The notes below the pieces were generated by a model. It did no database searches, was not told the DNA's origin, and worked only from the letters and a program-made list of their open reading frames with translations. 63,423 nt of DNA, taken from assembly GCF_009857445.1 (NCBI RefSeq), contig NZ_WWCN01000026.1:1-63423 (forward strand), given 5' to 3'. Origin of the DNA: Duganella flavida (GTDB lineage Bacteria > Pseudomonadota > Gammaproteobacteria > Burkholderiales > Burkholderiaceae_D). A program made the translations under genes and the position numbers. Below, piece after piece: positions 37,901 to 44,600 of the stretch (position 1 is its first letter; the number at the start of each line of letters is the position of its first letter).

Positions 37901-38650
37901 CAGCCAGGCAATCTGGCGCGTCGACAGGCCGGCAATGGTGGCGGTTGCCATGGCGCCGAGGTCTTGCGACTCCAGCAGCATGAAGTTGTTCGAGCCCAGC
38001 GCGGCCAGCTGCGCCGAACTCAAGGCGGCGGCCTGACGCGTGGTCAGGGCCACGGTCTGGTCGCCGGTGAGGGCGGCAATCTGCTTGCTGGCCAGCCCGG
38101 CAATCACTTGCGTGCTGAGGGCGGCAAAGCCGTTGCTGCTGATGGCCTGGATGTCGGCAGTGGACAAGGCGGCGACCTGGCGCGACGCCAGCGCAGCAAA
38201 CTGCTGGGTCCGCATGCTGCTGATGTCGGATGGATCGAGCGCGGCGATGACGGCGGTGCTGAGCGCCGCCACGTCGGCCGTTTCAAACACGGCGATGGAA
38301 CCGGGCGTGAGGCCGGCAAAGGCGCTACTGCCCAGCGCGGCCACCTGGGCCGTGGTCAGGGCGATGATCTGGTCGGAAGTGAGCGCGCCCATCAGCGCGG
38401 GCGCGGCGGCGCCGGCGGCATTCAGCACGGCTGGCTTGAGCGCGGCCACGTCCTGCGTAGTCATGACCGTCATGTTGAGCGGGGCCAGCGCGGCCAGCTG
38501 CTTGCTGCTGAGTGCAGCCACCTGGTCGGTGCGCAAGGCGGCCACTTGCTGGGTGAGCAAGTCAAGAATGTCAGCAGTGGTCCATGCCGCCACCGTCGCA
38601 ACGGGCAAGGCGGCAATATCCTGGGTGCTCAAACCGGTCGGCCCGCTCAT
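31934..38650 (-). CDS. Giant octapeptide-repeat protein with C-terminal calcium-binding domain
   Basis: 2238 residues from ATG 38650 (AGGAA site; a TTG at 38656 is less likely). From about residue 6 to 2015 it is an almost unbroken series of some 240-250 eight-residue units with consensus A-L-S-T-x-Q-I-A (small, Leu, Ser/Thr, Ser/Thr, any, Gln/Asp, aliphatic, Ala). Units where Asp replaces Gln recur about every 645-670 bp, marking a super-period of roughly 27 units. The last about 220 residues differ: TPLVLDLDGNGVRTL, LLALDRNGDGVINDGSELFG, LDENGDGKIDAKD and WIDADADGISQPGEL are EF-hand/dockerin-like calcium loops, a domain typical of large secreted RTX-type adhesins. There is no signal peptide, so type I secretion is possible, yet no transporter genes are near. 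A solenoid fold is inferred from the repeat. Confidence 0.9.
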   Translation of the reverse strand: MSGPTGLSTQDIAALPVATVAAWTTADILDLLTQQVAALRTDQVAALSSKQLAALAPLNMTVMTTQDVAALKPAVLNAAGAAAPALMGALTSDQIIALTTAQVAALGSSAFAGLTPGSIAVFETADVAALSTAVIAALDPSDISSMRTQQFAALASRQVAALSTADIQAISSNGFAALSTQVIAGLASKQIAALTGDQTVALTTRQAAALSSAQLAALGSNNFMLLESQDLGAMATATIAGLSTRQIAWLSASQLAGFTSAQFAALDTRQVAALGSGTLIGLPTADLAALSTGAVALLATAVLAQFNTDQVRALTTQQISALSSAQLAAMNSDQITNLRTAQLNTLSSRQMAGLSTADILALDGGDLPYLNTAAIAALSSAQFSALGAIATLTTAQIAALRATTLAALDADQAALLTSSQAAALSSAQIAALSSTAVQALPDADIGALKTAAIAALSTRQMAALTSQQLAAFTTTQFAVLNSRQLGALNSDTLAGLSSGDLAALTTSAVPLLSAQLLAALSTTQLAGLGARHFAVMSSAQIAAFSATQIAALSTRQIVGLGALQAAALGSDSISALGSAALRALGTSAIAALSSTQLPLLGEGAGASLLGVLSTTQIAALTTRALTAITSDQIVALTTAQAAVLNSSQVAAMAGTLVPALETADLAALNTSVIASLGTAQLAQLDASQVAALTTQQASVLNSKQFAALSYPALMGLQSQDVGALSTSTIAAIATGTLSALTTDQLVGLATRQMSALSADQLNALTSDQIVNLRSAQIGALSSRQIAGLGTDAVAAISSAGVAALNTAAIAALSSAQLAALDMDVQALSTRQIAALRTSTLAGLSSDEVIALSTSQVAAFSSDQARALRSETLAAMEAVDFAALRTAAIAALSTQQLAALTSDQLAAMTPAQFNALSTRQLGALPSDAVAGFSSSSLAALGPAFLAALAPEMIAALSSDQLNSLGSQQFAILSSRQLAALTPDQVVTLGTRQIIGLNTRNLPGLSSDDIAAIGSNGMRALGTAMLLALNTAQLAALGADPAGSLFGTLTTTQISVLGTRAIAALSSDQVVALTTAQASILTSTQLGAFNTSDIAALETADLAALRPAALAALNTRQVAVFSSDQVAALTSAQLATLTAAQFSALSADGLLGLHLNDIAVLNTGVIAGLSTRTVAALTTDQLAGFSTRQIAALGTKQLNALSSDQMLNLRSAQIAALSSAQVAGLSPNEIAAISTDNLAVLKPAVIAALNAAQLGVLGNDPYGSGDTAIWALSTAQIVALRTAALAGLRPQQAQALTSDQVAALTSAQLAALPDADIRVLDLEDIAALKITTIKGLSSSQLAALTADQFGILSTAQFAVLGSAALTGLTAAQAVALSSDQAAVMTSSQLAALAPGALASLAGEEVAVLQTRAIVGLSSAQMGVLSAGQLAALTTAQVSVLNSRQINALGDSKLAAFSGDNLAALNTQAIAALSKGVLSRLSADQLQSLTTRQIVTLASTQIAALNSLQINALNTDQVSVLGSRQIAGLSQAALTALDTDIAVLSTQAVAALTGSQIAALGVNLAGAAVNFNLLGTAQIAAINTTALQYLGGAQIRAFGSEQIAALSLKQVNALSPSFLHILSAVQMSGLGTAQVAALSTLQLSGLSTSQFATLNADQVHALTATQFGSLSAVDIGALSLDALPAVSVAAMAGLTAEQLNVLGGKGLGVAVLGTAQIAALSTKAFSSLSTQQMVALTVSQVAALSAGQIAALPLTVLGAMEAQDIAALKLSTVAALKTQQLLALKGSQIAALSADQVAVLGSAQLTTLSAAQVAYLSLDDIAVISPVLLNAAARDGNLLAAMNTAQLQALSAAQVAALNSAAVARLRPASLAALDVEDVAALSTGVIRALSDEQLLALTAQQVSVFTLSQMAALRPSDSASQFTAAQMAAFSGLQLAALSTAMIADLSQANLRAIEVADIASLGTQQIRALTPFQLSSLTNAQLAQLTMVQTHVMSSAQYYGLTASQQSVFSADQKAAMTFVTPLVLDLDGNGVRTLGLAAGVQFDLAASGSKRTTGWVGSGDGLLALDRNGDGVINDGSELFGSATKLADGSTAKNGYEALAALDENGDGKIDAKDSLYSALRVWIDADADGISQPGELKSLSQLHIASLNLDVQHSDATDHGNLIGLTSTYTTDDGQLHAAADVWFAQGPGSSAGQLASALQQYSAATPLSGSTHTDLDSLRQKALQACAQQGVLVAPR

Positions 38651-38747
38651 AGACAATTCCTGTTTTGCTAAGACTTTTCACTATAGCAGAGATTGCCTGA
38701 ATTTCCACATGGCAATTGCTAATTTTTCTTGCATCAGCCACAAAAAA

Positions 38748-38776
38748 ATGCCGCGAAATCAACGACTTCGCGGCAT
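38748..38776 (-). terminator. Intrinsic terminator of rdgC
   Basis: Perfect 10-bp stem (ATGCCGCGAA / TTCGCGGCAT), 9-base loop, followed on the minus strand by TTTTTTTGTGG; 29 bp beyond the rdgC stop. Confidence 0.87.
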
Positions 38777-38805
38777 TTTTACCTAAACGGCAAGGGCGAG
38801 GGAAA

Positions 38806-39702
38806 TTACGCTTTCGCTTCGCCGCCCAGTGCTGCGACCACGTCGGCCATCAGCTTGGCCAGTTCGCCGGTCATCAGCATAAAATCGCCATCGAAACGCT
38901 CGTCGTCGTTGCGCACGCCGGCGTCTTTTTCATCCAGCACGTCCAGTGGCTTGATGCCCTTGATGGCCAGCTGTTCGGTCAGCACGAAGGAAATCTTGCT
39001 GTCCCAGGTCATGGCCAGGCGGGTGCACTGCTTGCCGGCGGCGATGTGGCGGCGCACTTCTTCCGGATCCAGCGAGTGCTTGACGTAGCGCACAGCCGCC
39101 TTGCTCTCGCCGGTGGCGCGCAGCTCGGTGTCCATGTCGACCGTGAAACCAGCCGGGGCTTCGTCGGTTTGCAGCCACTCGGTCATCACGCCGACCGGCG
39201 AGCGCTGCACGCGCAGGCTTTCCAGCGGCAGCTTGTCGACCGCCTTCAGCAGCAGCTTGATGACGTCGTCCGCCTTGGCCGGGCTGGCCGCATCGACCAC
39301 CAGCCAACCGTTGACCGGGTCGATCCAGGTCCAGACGTTGGAACGGATCGAGAAGGCGCGCGGCAGCAGCTCGTCGGCCACGCGTTCCTTCAATTCCTTC
39401 ATGGCTTTCTTGCCCGGCGCGAAGCCCTGGGCCTCTTCCATCTCGGCGGCGCGGGCCTTGGCAACCTGGTTGATCACACTGGTTGGCAGCAGCTTTTTCT
39501 CGGTGCCCAGCACGATCAACATTTGCTTGTTGACCACGTGGACCAGGCCGCCGTTTGGACGCGGCTTGTCCCAGCCCTGGCGCAGCAATTCATTGCTGCT
39601 AGCCGGGGTGAAGGCGGCGCTGGTGAGCGCTTCTTCCAGTTGTTCGGGAGTGTAGGCCCAAGGGGCCGGCAGACGGTAAATCTGTAGATTCTTGAACCAC
39701 AT
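38806..39702 (-). CDS. rdgC: Recombination-associated protein RdgC
   Basis: 298 residues, the normal length. It begins MWFKNLQIYRLPAPW, the fixed opening of the family, and contains GWDKPRPNGGLVHVVNKQMLIVLGTEKKLLP and FAPGKKAMKELKERVADELLPRAF. RdgC forms a ring-shaped dimer on double-stranded DNA and antagonises RecA loading. It has its own terminator and a 55-bp gap to the kinase gene upstream. Confidence 0.96.
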   Translation of the reverse strand: MWFKNLQIYRLPAPWAYTPEQLEEALTSAAFTPASSNELLRQGWDKPRPNGGLVHVVNKQMLIVLGTEKKLLPTSVINQVAKARAAEMEEAQGFAPGKKAMKELKERVADELLPRAFSIRSNVWTWIDPVNGWLVVDAASPAKADDVIKLLLKAVDKLPLESLRVQRSPVGVMTEWLQTDEAPAGFTVDMDTELRATGESKAAVRYVKHSLDPEEVRRHIAAGKQCTRLAMTWDSKISFVLTEQLAIKGIKPLDVLDEKDAGVRNDDERFDGDFMLMTGELAKLMADVVAALGGEAKA

Positions 39703-39757
39703 AAAGTTGATAGGCCTTGTTTCGAAAATGGCAAAGGAGCGCCATTTTACACGCTAA

Positions 39758-41287
39758 TCAAGGCGCAACCAGCGGGATGGTGACGTCAAACCGCGCGCCA
39801 TTCCCCGCCGAGCTGGTCAGCTCCAAGCTACCGCCCAAAATTTGATACACAATGTTGTGGACAATATGCAACCCGAGCCCGCTGCCGCCCTGTCCCAGCC
39901 GGGTGGTGTAGAACGGTTCGAACACGTGGCTGTGCAACTCGGCGGCGATGCCCTTGCCGTGATCGGCCACCGAAATCGTCACGTGCTGCTCACCCGAACG
40001 CCACGCGCTGAGCGTGATCACGCCGCCATCTTCCAGCCCGTGCTTGACGGCGTTTTCGATCAGGTTGGTCATCACCTGCCCCAGCGGACCGGGGAAGCTG
40101 TCCAGCTGCAGCCCGCCCGGCACGTCCACCATCACCTGGCAGTTGGCGCGCTTGAGCATGGGGTGCAAGGTCATCTGCGTTTCGTGCACCACCTGGTGCA
40201 GCTGGAAGCGGCGCCGCTGCGAACTGGCACGGTCCGCCGCCACTTGCTTGAAGCTGGTCATCAGGTCGGCCGCGCGCTGCAGGTTGCGCATCGCGAGGTC
40301 GGCCCCCACTTCCACCGAGTGCAGGAATTCATCCAGGACCGAGCGCTTAATCCCCTCATGCATCTTGCCGCGGAAGGTGCGCAAGTCTTCACTCAGAGTG
40401 CTGACTGCCATCAGGCCGTTGCCCACCGGCGTGTTGAGCTCGTGCGACACACCCGCCACCAGCGAGCCCAGCGCCGCCATCTTTTCCGCTTTGACGATTT
40501 CCGCCTGCGTGTTCTTGACGATGTCACGGATCGCCTGCAGCAGCCGGCCCGCTTCGCCGCGCGCATCGGCGCGGATGTGCTGGCTCCAGTCGCCGCCAGC
40601 CACGCGCTGGGTGATTTTCAGGGCGTCGAGGATGGGCTCGGCGATACTGCGGCGCACGGTGTTGAAGATCAGGAGGAACACACCGACGATCAGCGCAAAC
40701 ACCAGGCCCAGCGACCACGCCATCTCCTGTATCCGCTCGCGCGCGGCGCGTTCATCGTCGGCATTGCGCTGGCGTGCCAGCGCCACCACTTCTTCGATCA
40801 CCTCGCGCTGCTGTTCGTAGATCGGCCCCAGCCGCGCCAGCGCACGCCGCGCCATCAGTTCGTCACCGGCCTGCAGCGCCGGTACCATTGCGCCAAACGC
40901 AGTAATGTAGAAGGACTCGGCCAACGCATGCGACTGGTGCAGGAACTTGGCCTCCAGTTCGCCGCTCAGGCCTTGCGTCTGCCAGTAGCGGTAGCGCTCC
41001 TCATAATTTTTCTGCGCCGCTTGCAAGCGCAGCAGTAGTGGCGGCAGATGCCCGGCATCGGCCTCGGCCAGTTGCAGCGCGATCAGGTAGGACTCGACCA
41101 GGTACGCCGGCGGCGGCAGAATGTCCGCCACCAGATCCTGTCCCTGCATGATGCGCTCGTAAATGGGGCCGTTGACGCGGATCTCGTCCAGCGTACGGTA
41201 GACAATCGCCCCGCACATGGCAAAGCAGGCAAGCGAAACCACCAGCAGCAGGCGGAAGCGTTGTTGAATACTGAGATGCTCCAGCAT
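39758..41287 (-). CDS. Membrane sensor histidine kinase
   Basis: 509 residues from ATG 41287. Layout: TM1 (12-30), a mostly helical periplasmic sensor (about 31-190), TM2 (191-211), HAMP (212-262), then HisKA-type phosphoacceptor His282 in GVSHELNTPVGNGL and HATPase with N box NLIENAVKHG, G1 DHGKGIA, and G2 GQGGSGLGLHIV. The SHELNTP-x-GN form belongs to a kinase subgroup frequent in betaproteobacteria in which the response regulator is often encoded elsewhere. No regulator gene is adjacent here. Signal unknown. Confidence 0.92.
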   Translation of the reverse strand: MLEHLSIQQRFRLLLVVSLACFAMCGAIVYRTLDEIRVNGPIYERIMQGQDLVADILPPPAYLVESYLIALQLAEADAGHLPPLLLRLQAAQKNYEERYRYWQTQGLSGELEAKFLHQSHALAESFYITAFGAMVPALQAGDELMARRALARLGPIYEQQREVIEEVVALARQRNADDERAARERIQEMAWSLGLVFALIVGVFLLIFNTVRRSIAEPILDALKITQRVAGGDWSQHIRADARGEAGRLLQAIRDIVKNTQAEIVKAEKMAALGSLVAGVSHELNTPVGNGLMAVSTLSEDLRTFRGKMHEGIKRSVLDEFLHSVEVGADLAMRNLQRAADLMTSFKQVAADRASSQRRRFQLHQVVHETQMTLHPMLKRANCQVMVDVPGGLQLDSFPGPLGQVMTNLIENAVKHGLEDGGVITLSAWRSGEQHVTISVADHGKGIAAELHSHVFEPFYTTRLGQGGSGLGLHIVHNIVYQILGGSLELTSSAGNGARFDVTIPLVAP

Positions 41288-41333
41288 ATCTGTGGCTCCT
41301 GGCAAACGATGCTGATAGCAATATACAACGGAT

Positions 41334-42104
41334 TCAGGCGAATAAATCCCCTTGTACCGGCAGCCGTCGCGCGACTGTTGCGCCGGGCGCTTCCAGCGTG
41401 CTGGCGCGCACCCCGAGCAGACGCAGCTTGCGTTGCAGCGGCACCCGCTTCAGGCACTCGCGCGCCGCCTGCAAGATGCCGTCGGCATCGGCTATCGGCA
41501 GCGGCAAGGTAACGTTGCGGCTGACGATCTGGAAATCGTCGTAGCGCAGCTTGATGCTGATGGTGCGGCTGACATAGCCTTTGCGCTGGAGGTCGTCCGC
41601 CAGCCGCGCGCACAGCGTGGTCAGGATGGCGGACAAAGTCTCGCGGTCCTGCCGCGCATGCAGGTCGCGTTCGAACGTGGTTTCGCGCGAGATGGATTTG
41701 CTTTCCGAGCTGGTGGAAATTTCGCGCTCATCGATGCCGCGCGCAGCGCGCGCCAGCCACGCCGCGTAATGCGCGCCGAAGTAATCCTGGAGCAGGCCAG
41801 CATCCGCCTGCGCCAACTGGCCGATGGTCTCGATGCCGAGCGAAGCCAGCTTCTCGGTGGCCTTGGGACCGATGCCGTTAATCTTGCGCACACCCAACGG
41901 CCAGATGCGCGACGGGATGTCTTCAAAACCCAGCACGGTCAAGCCGTTGGGCTTTTCAAGGTCGGAACAGATTTTGGAGAGCAGCTTGTTGGGCGTGACG
42001 CCAATCGAACAAGTCAACCCGGTGGCCTCGTGCACCGCCTGCTTGATGCGCATGGCCAGCGCGCGCGTCTCGCCCTCCACGCGGCTGAGGTCGATGTACC
42101 AATC
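41334..42104 (-). pseudogene. dinB: DNA polymerase IV, N-terminal part missing
   Basis: About 257 codons of dinB remain, in frame to the normal C-terminus (VQGDLFA). The retained part starts at YIDLSRVEGETRALAMRIKQ, in the palm domain, and includes TGLTCSIGVTPNKLLSKICSD, the helix-hairpin-helix KINGIGPKATEKLASLG and the little-finger domain. The first 100 or so residues, with the first catalytic aspartate (MxVDCFFAS block), are gone. Upstream of about 42102 the sequence stops resembling dinB and becomes AT-rich with IS remnants. So the polymerase is dead at this locus, and the break marks the edge of the genomic island. Confidence 0.88.
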
Positions 42105-42252
42105 GTATGGCGATAAAATAGTCTGTAGAAACCGCGCATGACTGACTCAACACACAGTCATTTCTTATATAGTCACAAGTAATGGCATACAAAAAAATAC
42201 AAAATACATGTGACACGTATCCTAATAGCCGTTTTTTGACATCTGGCGGGTA

Positions 42253-42410
42253 TTAAAATACATTTTTGAGAAACACTGTATCAATTTGACTAACGGGATG
42301 ATCGGCGATATGCGTCAGCACGTGACGCAACCAAGCTTCGGGGGCGGCACCGTTCAGCTTGGCCGTGCCGATCAACGAGTAAATCGCCGCAGCTGTCGGC
42401 GCCGGCGAAA
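42253..42410 (-). pseudogene. IS66-family transposase remnant (C-terminal end)
   Basis: The minus strand encodes AAIYSLIGTAKLNGAAPEAW, then LRHVLTHIADHPVSQIDTVF, which is the typical C-terminus of IS66 TnpC transposases. A frame shift near 42395 separates it from an upstream FFAGADS-like stretch, which also belongs to TnpC. Nothing else of the element remains. It lies 150 bp inside the dinB break and may be a trace of the event that created it. Confidence 0.8.
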
Positions 42411-42599
42411 AAGTAGAGGGCTTAGCGCAGTGCATATCTCCTGGCGTGGCATATCAAGCTTGCAGGTCAATGGCAGGCGACTGCAGGACAACTTAATTCG
42501 TATCCTTGACAGTGGGCGGCTAATGAGTGACCCACTTCACTCTCCAGCAACGCCCCTAGTTTTTGACAGGCAGCAAATGGGGCTTTTAAAAATGCACCG

Positions 42600-42613
42600 T
42601 TTAAGTCACAATT
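42600..42613 (+). repeat. 14-bp direct repeat, left copy
   Basis: TTTAAGTCACAATT, 57 bp upstream of the gene at 42671. An identical copy lies at 43967, so the pair brackets the two-gene cassette and the XRE gene. Could be a shared operator or an insertion footprint. Confidence 0.55.
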
Positions 42614-42670
42614 ACTCACCTTTCAACAAACTCCGCTGTCCGCAGAACCCCTGCTTTCGGTGACCATACT

Positions 42671-43123
42671 ATGCTAAACCAATACCTAGTTGCCCACGAG
42701 GATTCCGTCACTATGTGGGATCCGGCCTTTGTCACCTCCACATCTCCAACCGCAGCGATACGCGAGTATTTGCGCCAGGTTTATTCCAAAGATGCGGTGT
42801 TCCGCGAGCACGTTCAAGATTTGCGTTCCTCCGACGCATTTGTTTGTGGCCTCGTATACAACACGGTGGACGAAATAACGGCGTTGTTTAATGGTCACCG
42901 CAACGAGGCGCCGGAGCAGGTGCATAAACGGGTTCAGGATTTTTTTTCTGATTGCCCAGAGCATGGTGACGTTTTCTGGAAGTACGTGGAAACAGAAGAC
43001 GTTAGTCTCATTAGCGAAGCGATTTACGAATATATTGCTGAGCGTAACACCGACGGGATCGTGGCGATTGAGGCATCTAAGATTCCCACCCTTATGCAAC
43101 GCGACACAACCCAGTTTTGTTAG
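42671..43123 (+). CDS. Uncharacterised protein, first gene of a two-gene cassette
   Basis: 150 residues, acidic, soluble, mostly helical by composition (TAAIREYLRQVYSKDAVFREH, EQVHKRVQDFFSDCPEHGDV). I recognise no domain. Its ribosome site is poor (GGTGACC). The second gene begins 15 bp downstream, and the two are likely co-transcribed. An XRE gene on the opposite strand closes the group. The pairing of an unknown acidic protein with a DNA-binding-like protein is the usual look of a toxin-antitoxin or phage-regulation cassette, but I have no direct evidence for toxicity. Confidence 0.6.
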   Translation: MLNQYLVAHEDSVTMWDPAFVTSTSPTAAIREYLRQVYSKDAVFREHVQDLRSSDAFVCGLVYNTVDEITALFNGHRNEAPEQVHKRVQDFFSDCPEHGDVFWKYVETEDVSLISEAIYEYIAERNTDGIVAIEASKIPTLMQRDTTQFC

Positions 43124-43137
43124 AGTGAGACTTGGGC

Positions 43138-43590
43138 ATGGAGGCCATCGTGAGCAAAGTCGAAATGGGCATTGCCCGCAACCTGACTCCTGAACCAAAT
43201 ATGGCATTTCTGACTCAGTTCGCAAAAAAAGAGAGGGCCTCTCTTCTGCGCCTGGCAGCTACCGGAGATCTAGTCAATGCCCAGCAGCTGGCTGAGCGCC
43301 TAGACGTGCCCCCTCAAGCTATCTATAAGGCCGTGCGCGATCTGCGGATGTTTTCATTGGACGTCGGCGGCCGTACCAAGCTATACCCTGCTTTTTTTGC
43401 CGACCAGCGACTGGATCGTATACAGCTGGAAACCATATGTAAGGAACTCGATCGGCTGTCTGGGACGAGCAAATGGCAATTCTTTGCAAATCCGCGCTTA
43501 TCGCTGAGCAAAAAGAATCCGCTCGATGCTTTGCGCAAAGGGAAGTTTGACGCTGTCATAGCCGCAGCTAAAGCGTTCAAGGCGGGCTAA
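43138..43590 (+). CDS. DNA-binding-like protein, second gene of the cassette
   Basis: 150 residues from ATG 43138 (a TTG at 43132 is also in frame). Residues about 32-66 (SLLRLAATGDLVNAQQLAERL, then DVPPQAIYKAVRDLR) look like a helix-turn-helix. The end, WQFFANPRLSLSKKNPLDAL, then RKGKFDAVIAAAKAF, resembles the C-terminal half of DUF2384/MbcA-type antitoxins, where LxxxNPLxxLxxGxxxxVxxxA is typical. It could therefore be an antitoxin or a regulator of the preceding gene. Confidence 0.6.
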   Translation: MEAIVSKVEMGIARNLTPEPNMAFLTQFAKKERASLLRLAATGDLVNAQQLAERLDVPPQAIYKAVRDLRMFSLDVGGRTKLYPAFFADQRLDRIQLETICKELDRLSGTSKWQFFANPRLSLSKKNPLDALRKGKFDAVIAAAKAFKAG

Positions 43591-43679
43591 TTGGCAGCGC
43601 ATCACATCCTTGGGCTCAAATGTTAAAGGCAGTGATTTGAAAATAGTTGCGTCAAATTTTGAAACTGTAAACGTGCAGG

Positions 43680-43925
43680 CTAAGTGGACTTGAGAAGTTG
43701 ATATGGCTCAACTCCTAGGGCGGTTGCGATCTTTTCGATATTATCGATCGAGATATTTCTTGCTTGCCGTTCGACGTGAGCAATAAAAGTGCGATGCAAT
43801 CCGCACTCGAATCCAAGCATCTCTTGCGACCATTCTTTCTGCTCCCGAAGCATGACAATGTTCGTAGCCAATATGGCGCGAACGGTGAAGCCAGCGGACT
43901 GTGGAGAAGAAATGACGTTTCGCAT
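43680..43925 (-). CDS. XRE-family transcriptional regulator
   Basis: 81 residues with a compact Cro/C1 helix-turn-helix: ILATNIVMLREQKEWSQEML, GFECGLHRTFIAHVERQARN, ISIDNIEKIATALGVEPYQLL. The pattern with GLHRTFIAHVER is common in regulators from genomic islands. It converges on the two-gene cassette and has the TTTAAGTCACAATT repeat 42 bp upstream of its start, so it might regulate both transcription units. Confidence 0.85.
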   Translation of the reverse strand: MRNVISSPQSAGFTVRAILATNIVMLREQKEWSQEMLGFECGLHRTFIAHVERQARNISIDNIEKIATALGVEPYQLLKST

Positions 43926-43966
43926 TCTATACAGTCTTGCAAAATGCCGCTTTTACGTCAGCCGCC

Positions 43967-43980
43967 TTTAAGTCACAATT
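43967..43980 (+). repeat. 14-bp direct repeat, right copy
   Basis: TTTAAGTCACAATT, identical to 42600-42613; lies in the promoter region of the XRE gene. Confidence 0.55.
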
Positions 43981-44127
43981 CAAATTCGATATCAAGTTAC
44001 CCTGACCCACTAAATCGGAAGGTAACGCACCGGCTGAGGCCGTCGCGGACCACAAGTTAGGCGCCGCTCTGCATCTCACCGGAGAGAGGGGACGCATTTG
44101 TGCCATATTCGACGACGCGGACAGTTT

Positions 44128-44283
44128 ATGTTCGGCAACCTGCTCACTAGAGGCATTCCCTTTGCTTGGCCGACGGCTGTTGCCCCAACTCGGACCGTCG
44201 CATTTATTATCGAATTCGCCTCCATCTTGGGCTTCATTGCGGTCGTTAATGAGTTATGCGCACGGCGCCGGCTGGTACGGTAG
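44128..44283 (+). CDS. Small membrane protein, copy A of a duplicated module
   Basis: 51 residues from ATG 44128. The C-terminal part TRTVAFIIEFASILGFIAVV followed by NELCARRRLVR is one hydrophobic helix with a positive end, and it is closely related to the protein at 63029-63214. The N-terminal parts of the two differ. Copy B sits directly behind an intact serine recombinase gene, while no recombinase precedes copy A, which suggests that a recombinase was once here and was lost. Function unknown. Confidence 0.5.
   Translation: MFGNLLTRGIPFAWPTAVAPTRTVAFIIEFASILGFIAVVNELCARRRLVR
44191..44282 (+). repeat. Diverged direct repeat, copy A (pairs with 63119-63214)
   Basis: About 90 bp matching 63119-63214, starting at the shared CGGACCGTCGCATT and including TCGCCTCCATCTTGGGC-like and ATTGCGGTCGTTAATGAGTT blocks. 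The two copies differ mostly at third codon positions and by 3 bp near the end. Confidence 0.75.
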
Positions 44284-44328
44284 GTCAGTGGAGCGCTCTA
44301 CGCGGACCATCCCGGGTAAGCTGCAAGC

Positions 44329-44562
44329 ATGACACGACGAATTGACTACGGCATGGCCGAAAAGGTTTCTGTTGCCCTGCTCACGCGCGCAGCGTTCGGA
44401 GCTGAGGCTGGCATGCGCACGGCGTTGCGAATGGGCACGCCAAGTAAGGTCATCAGCACGGTTTTCAGTCGCTTCCCCATAGATATCCGCATTGACATTG
44501 TCGGCGCCGCCGGCAGCATTGACCGGCGTCTGCGCACGCGACCAGATTCTTCATCAGAGTGA
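44329..44562 (+). CDS. Small orphan protein
   Basis: 77 residues, basic, without membrane segment: MTRRIDYGMAEKVSVALLTR, AAFGAEAGMRTALRMG, TPSKVISTVFSRFPIDIRID. The regular helix-forming first half looks like a genuine coding sequence. No recognised family. It follows the small membrane protein by 45 bp. Confidence 0.45.
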   Translation: MTRRIDYGMAEKVSVALLTRAAFGAEAGMRTALRMGTPSKVISTVFSRFPIDIRIDIVGAAGSIDRRLRTRPDSSSE

Positions 44563-44600
44563 GGTGTAACCGAAACCCGAGTAACCAATAGGCCCGTCCA

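Noticed and set aside
31934..38650. CRISPR-like array suggested by dense short repeats
   Set aside because: The 24-bp period lies inside one open frame, units are contiguous without spacers, and there are no cas genes.
34881..38786. Several long plus-strand frames opposite the octapeptide gene
   Set aside because: They translate the reverse complement of the 24-bp repeat and inherit its periodicity; no ribosome sites and no C-terminal domain. The minus frame is supported by its calcium-binding end and single continuous length.
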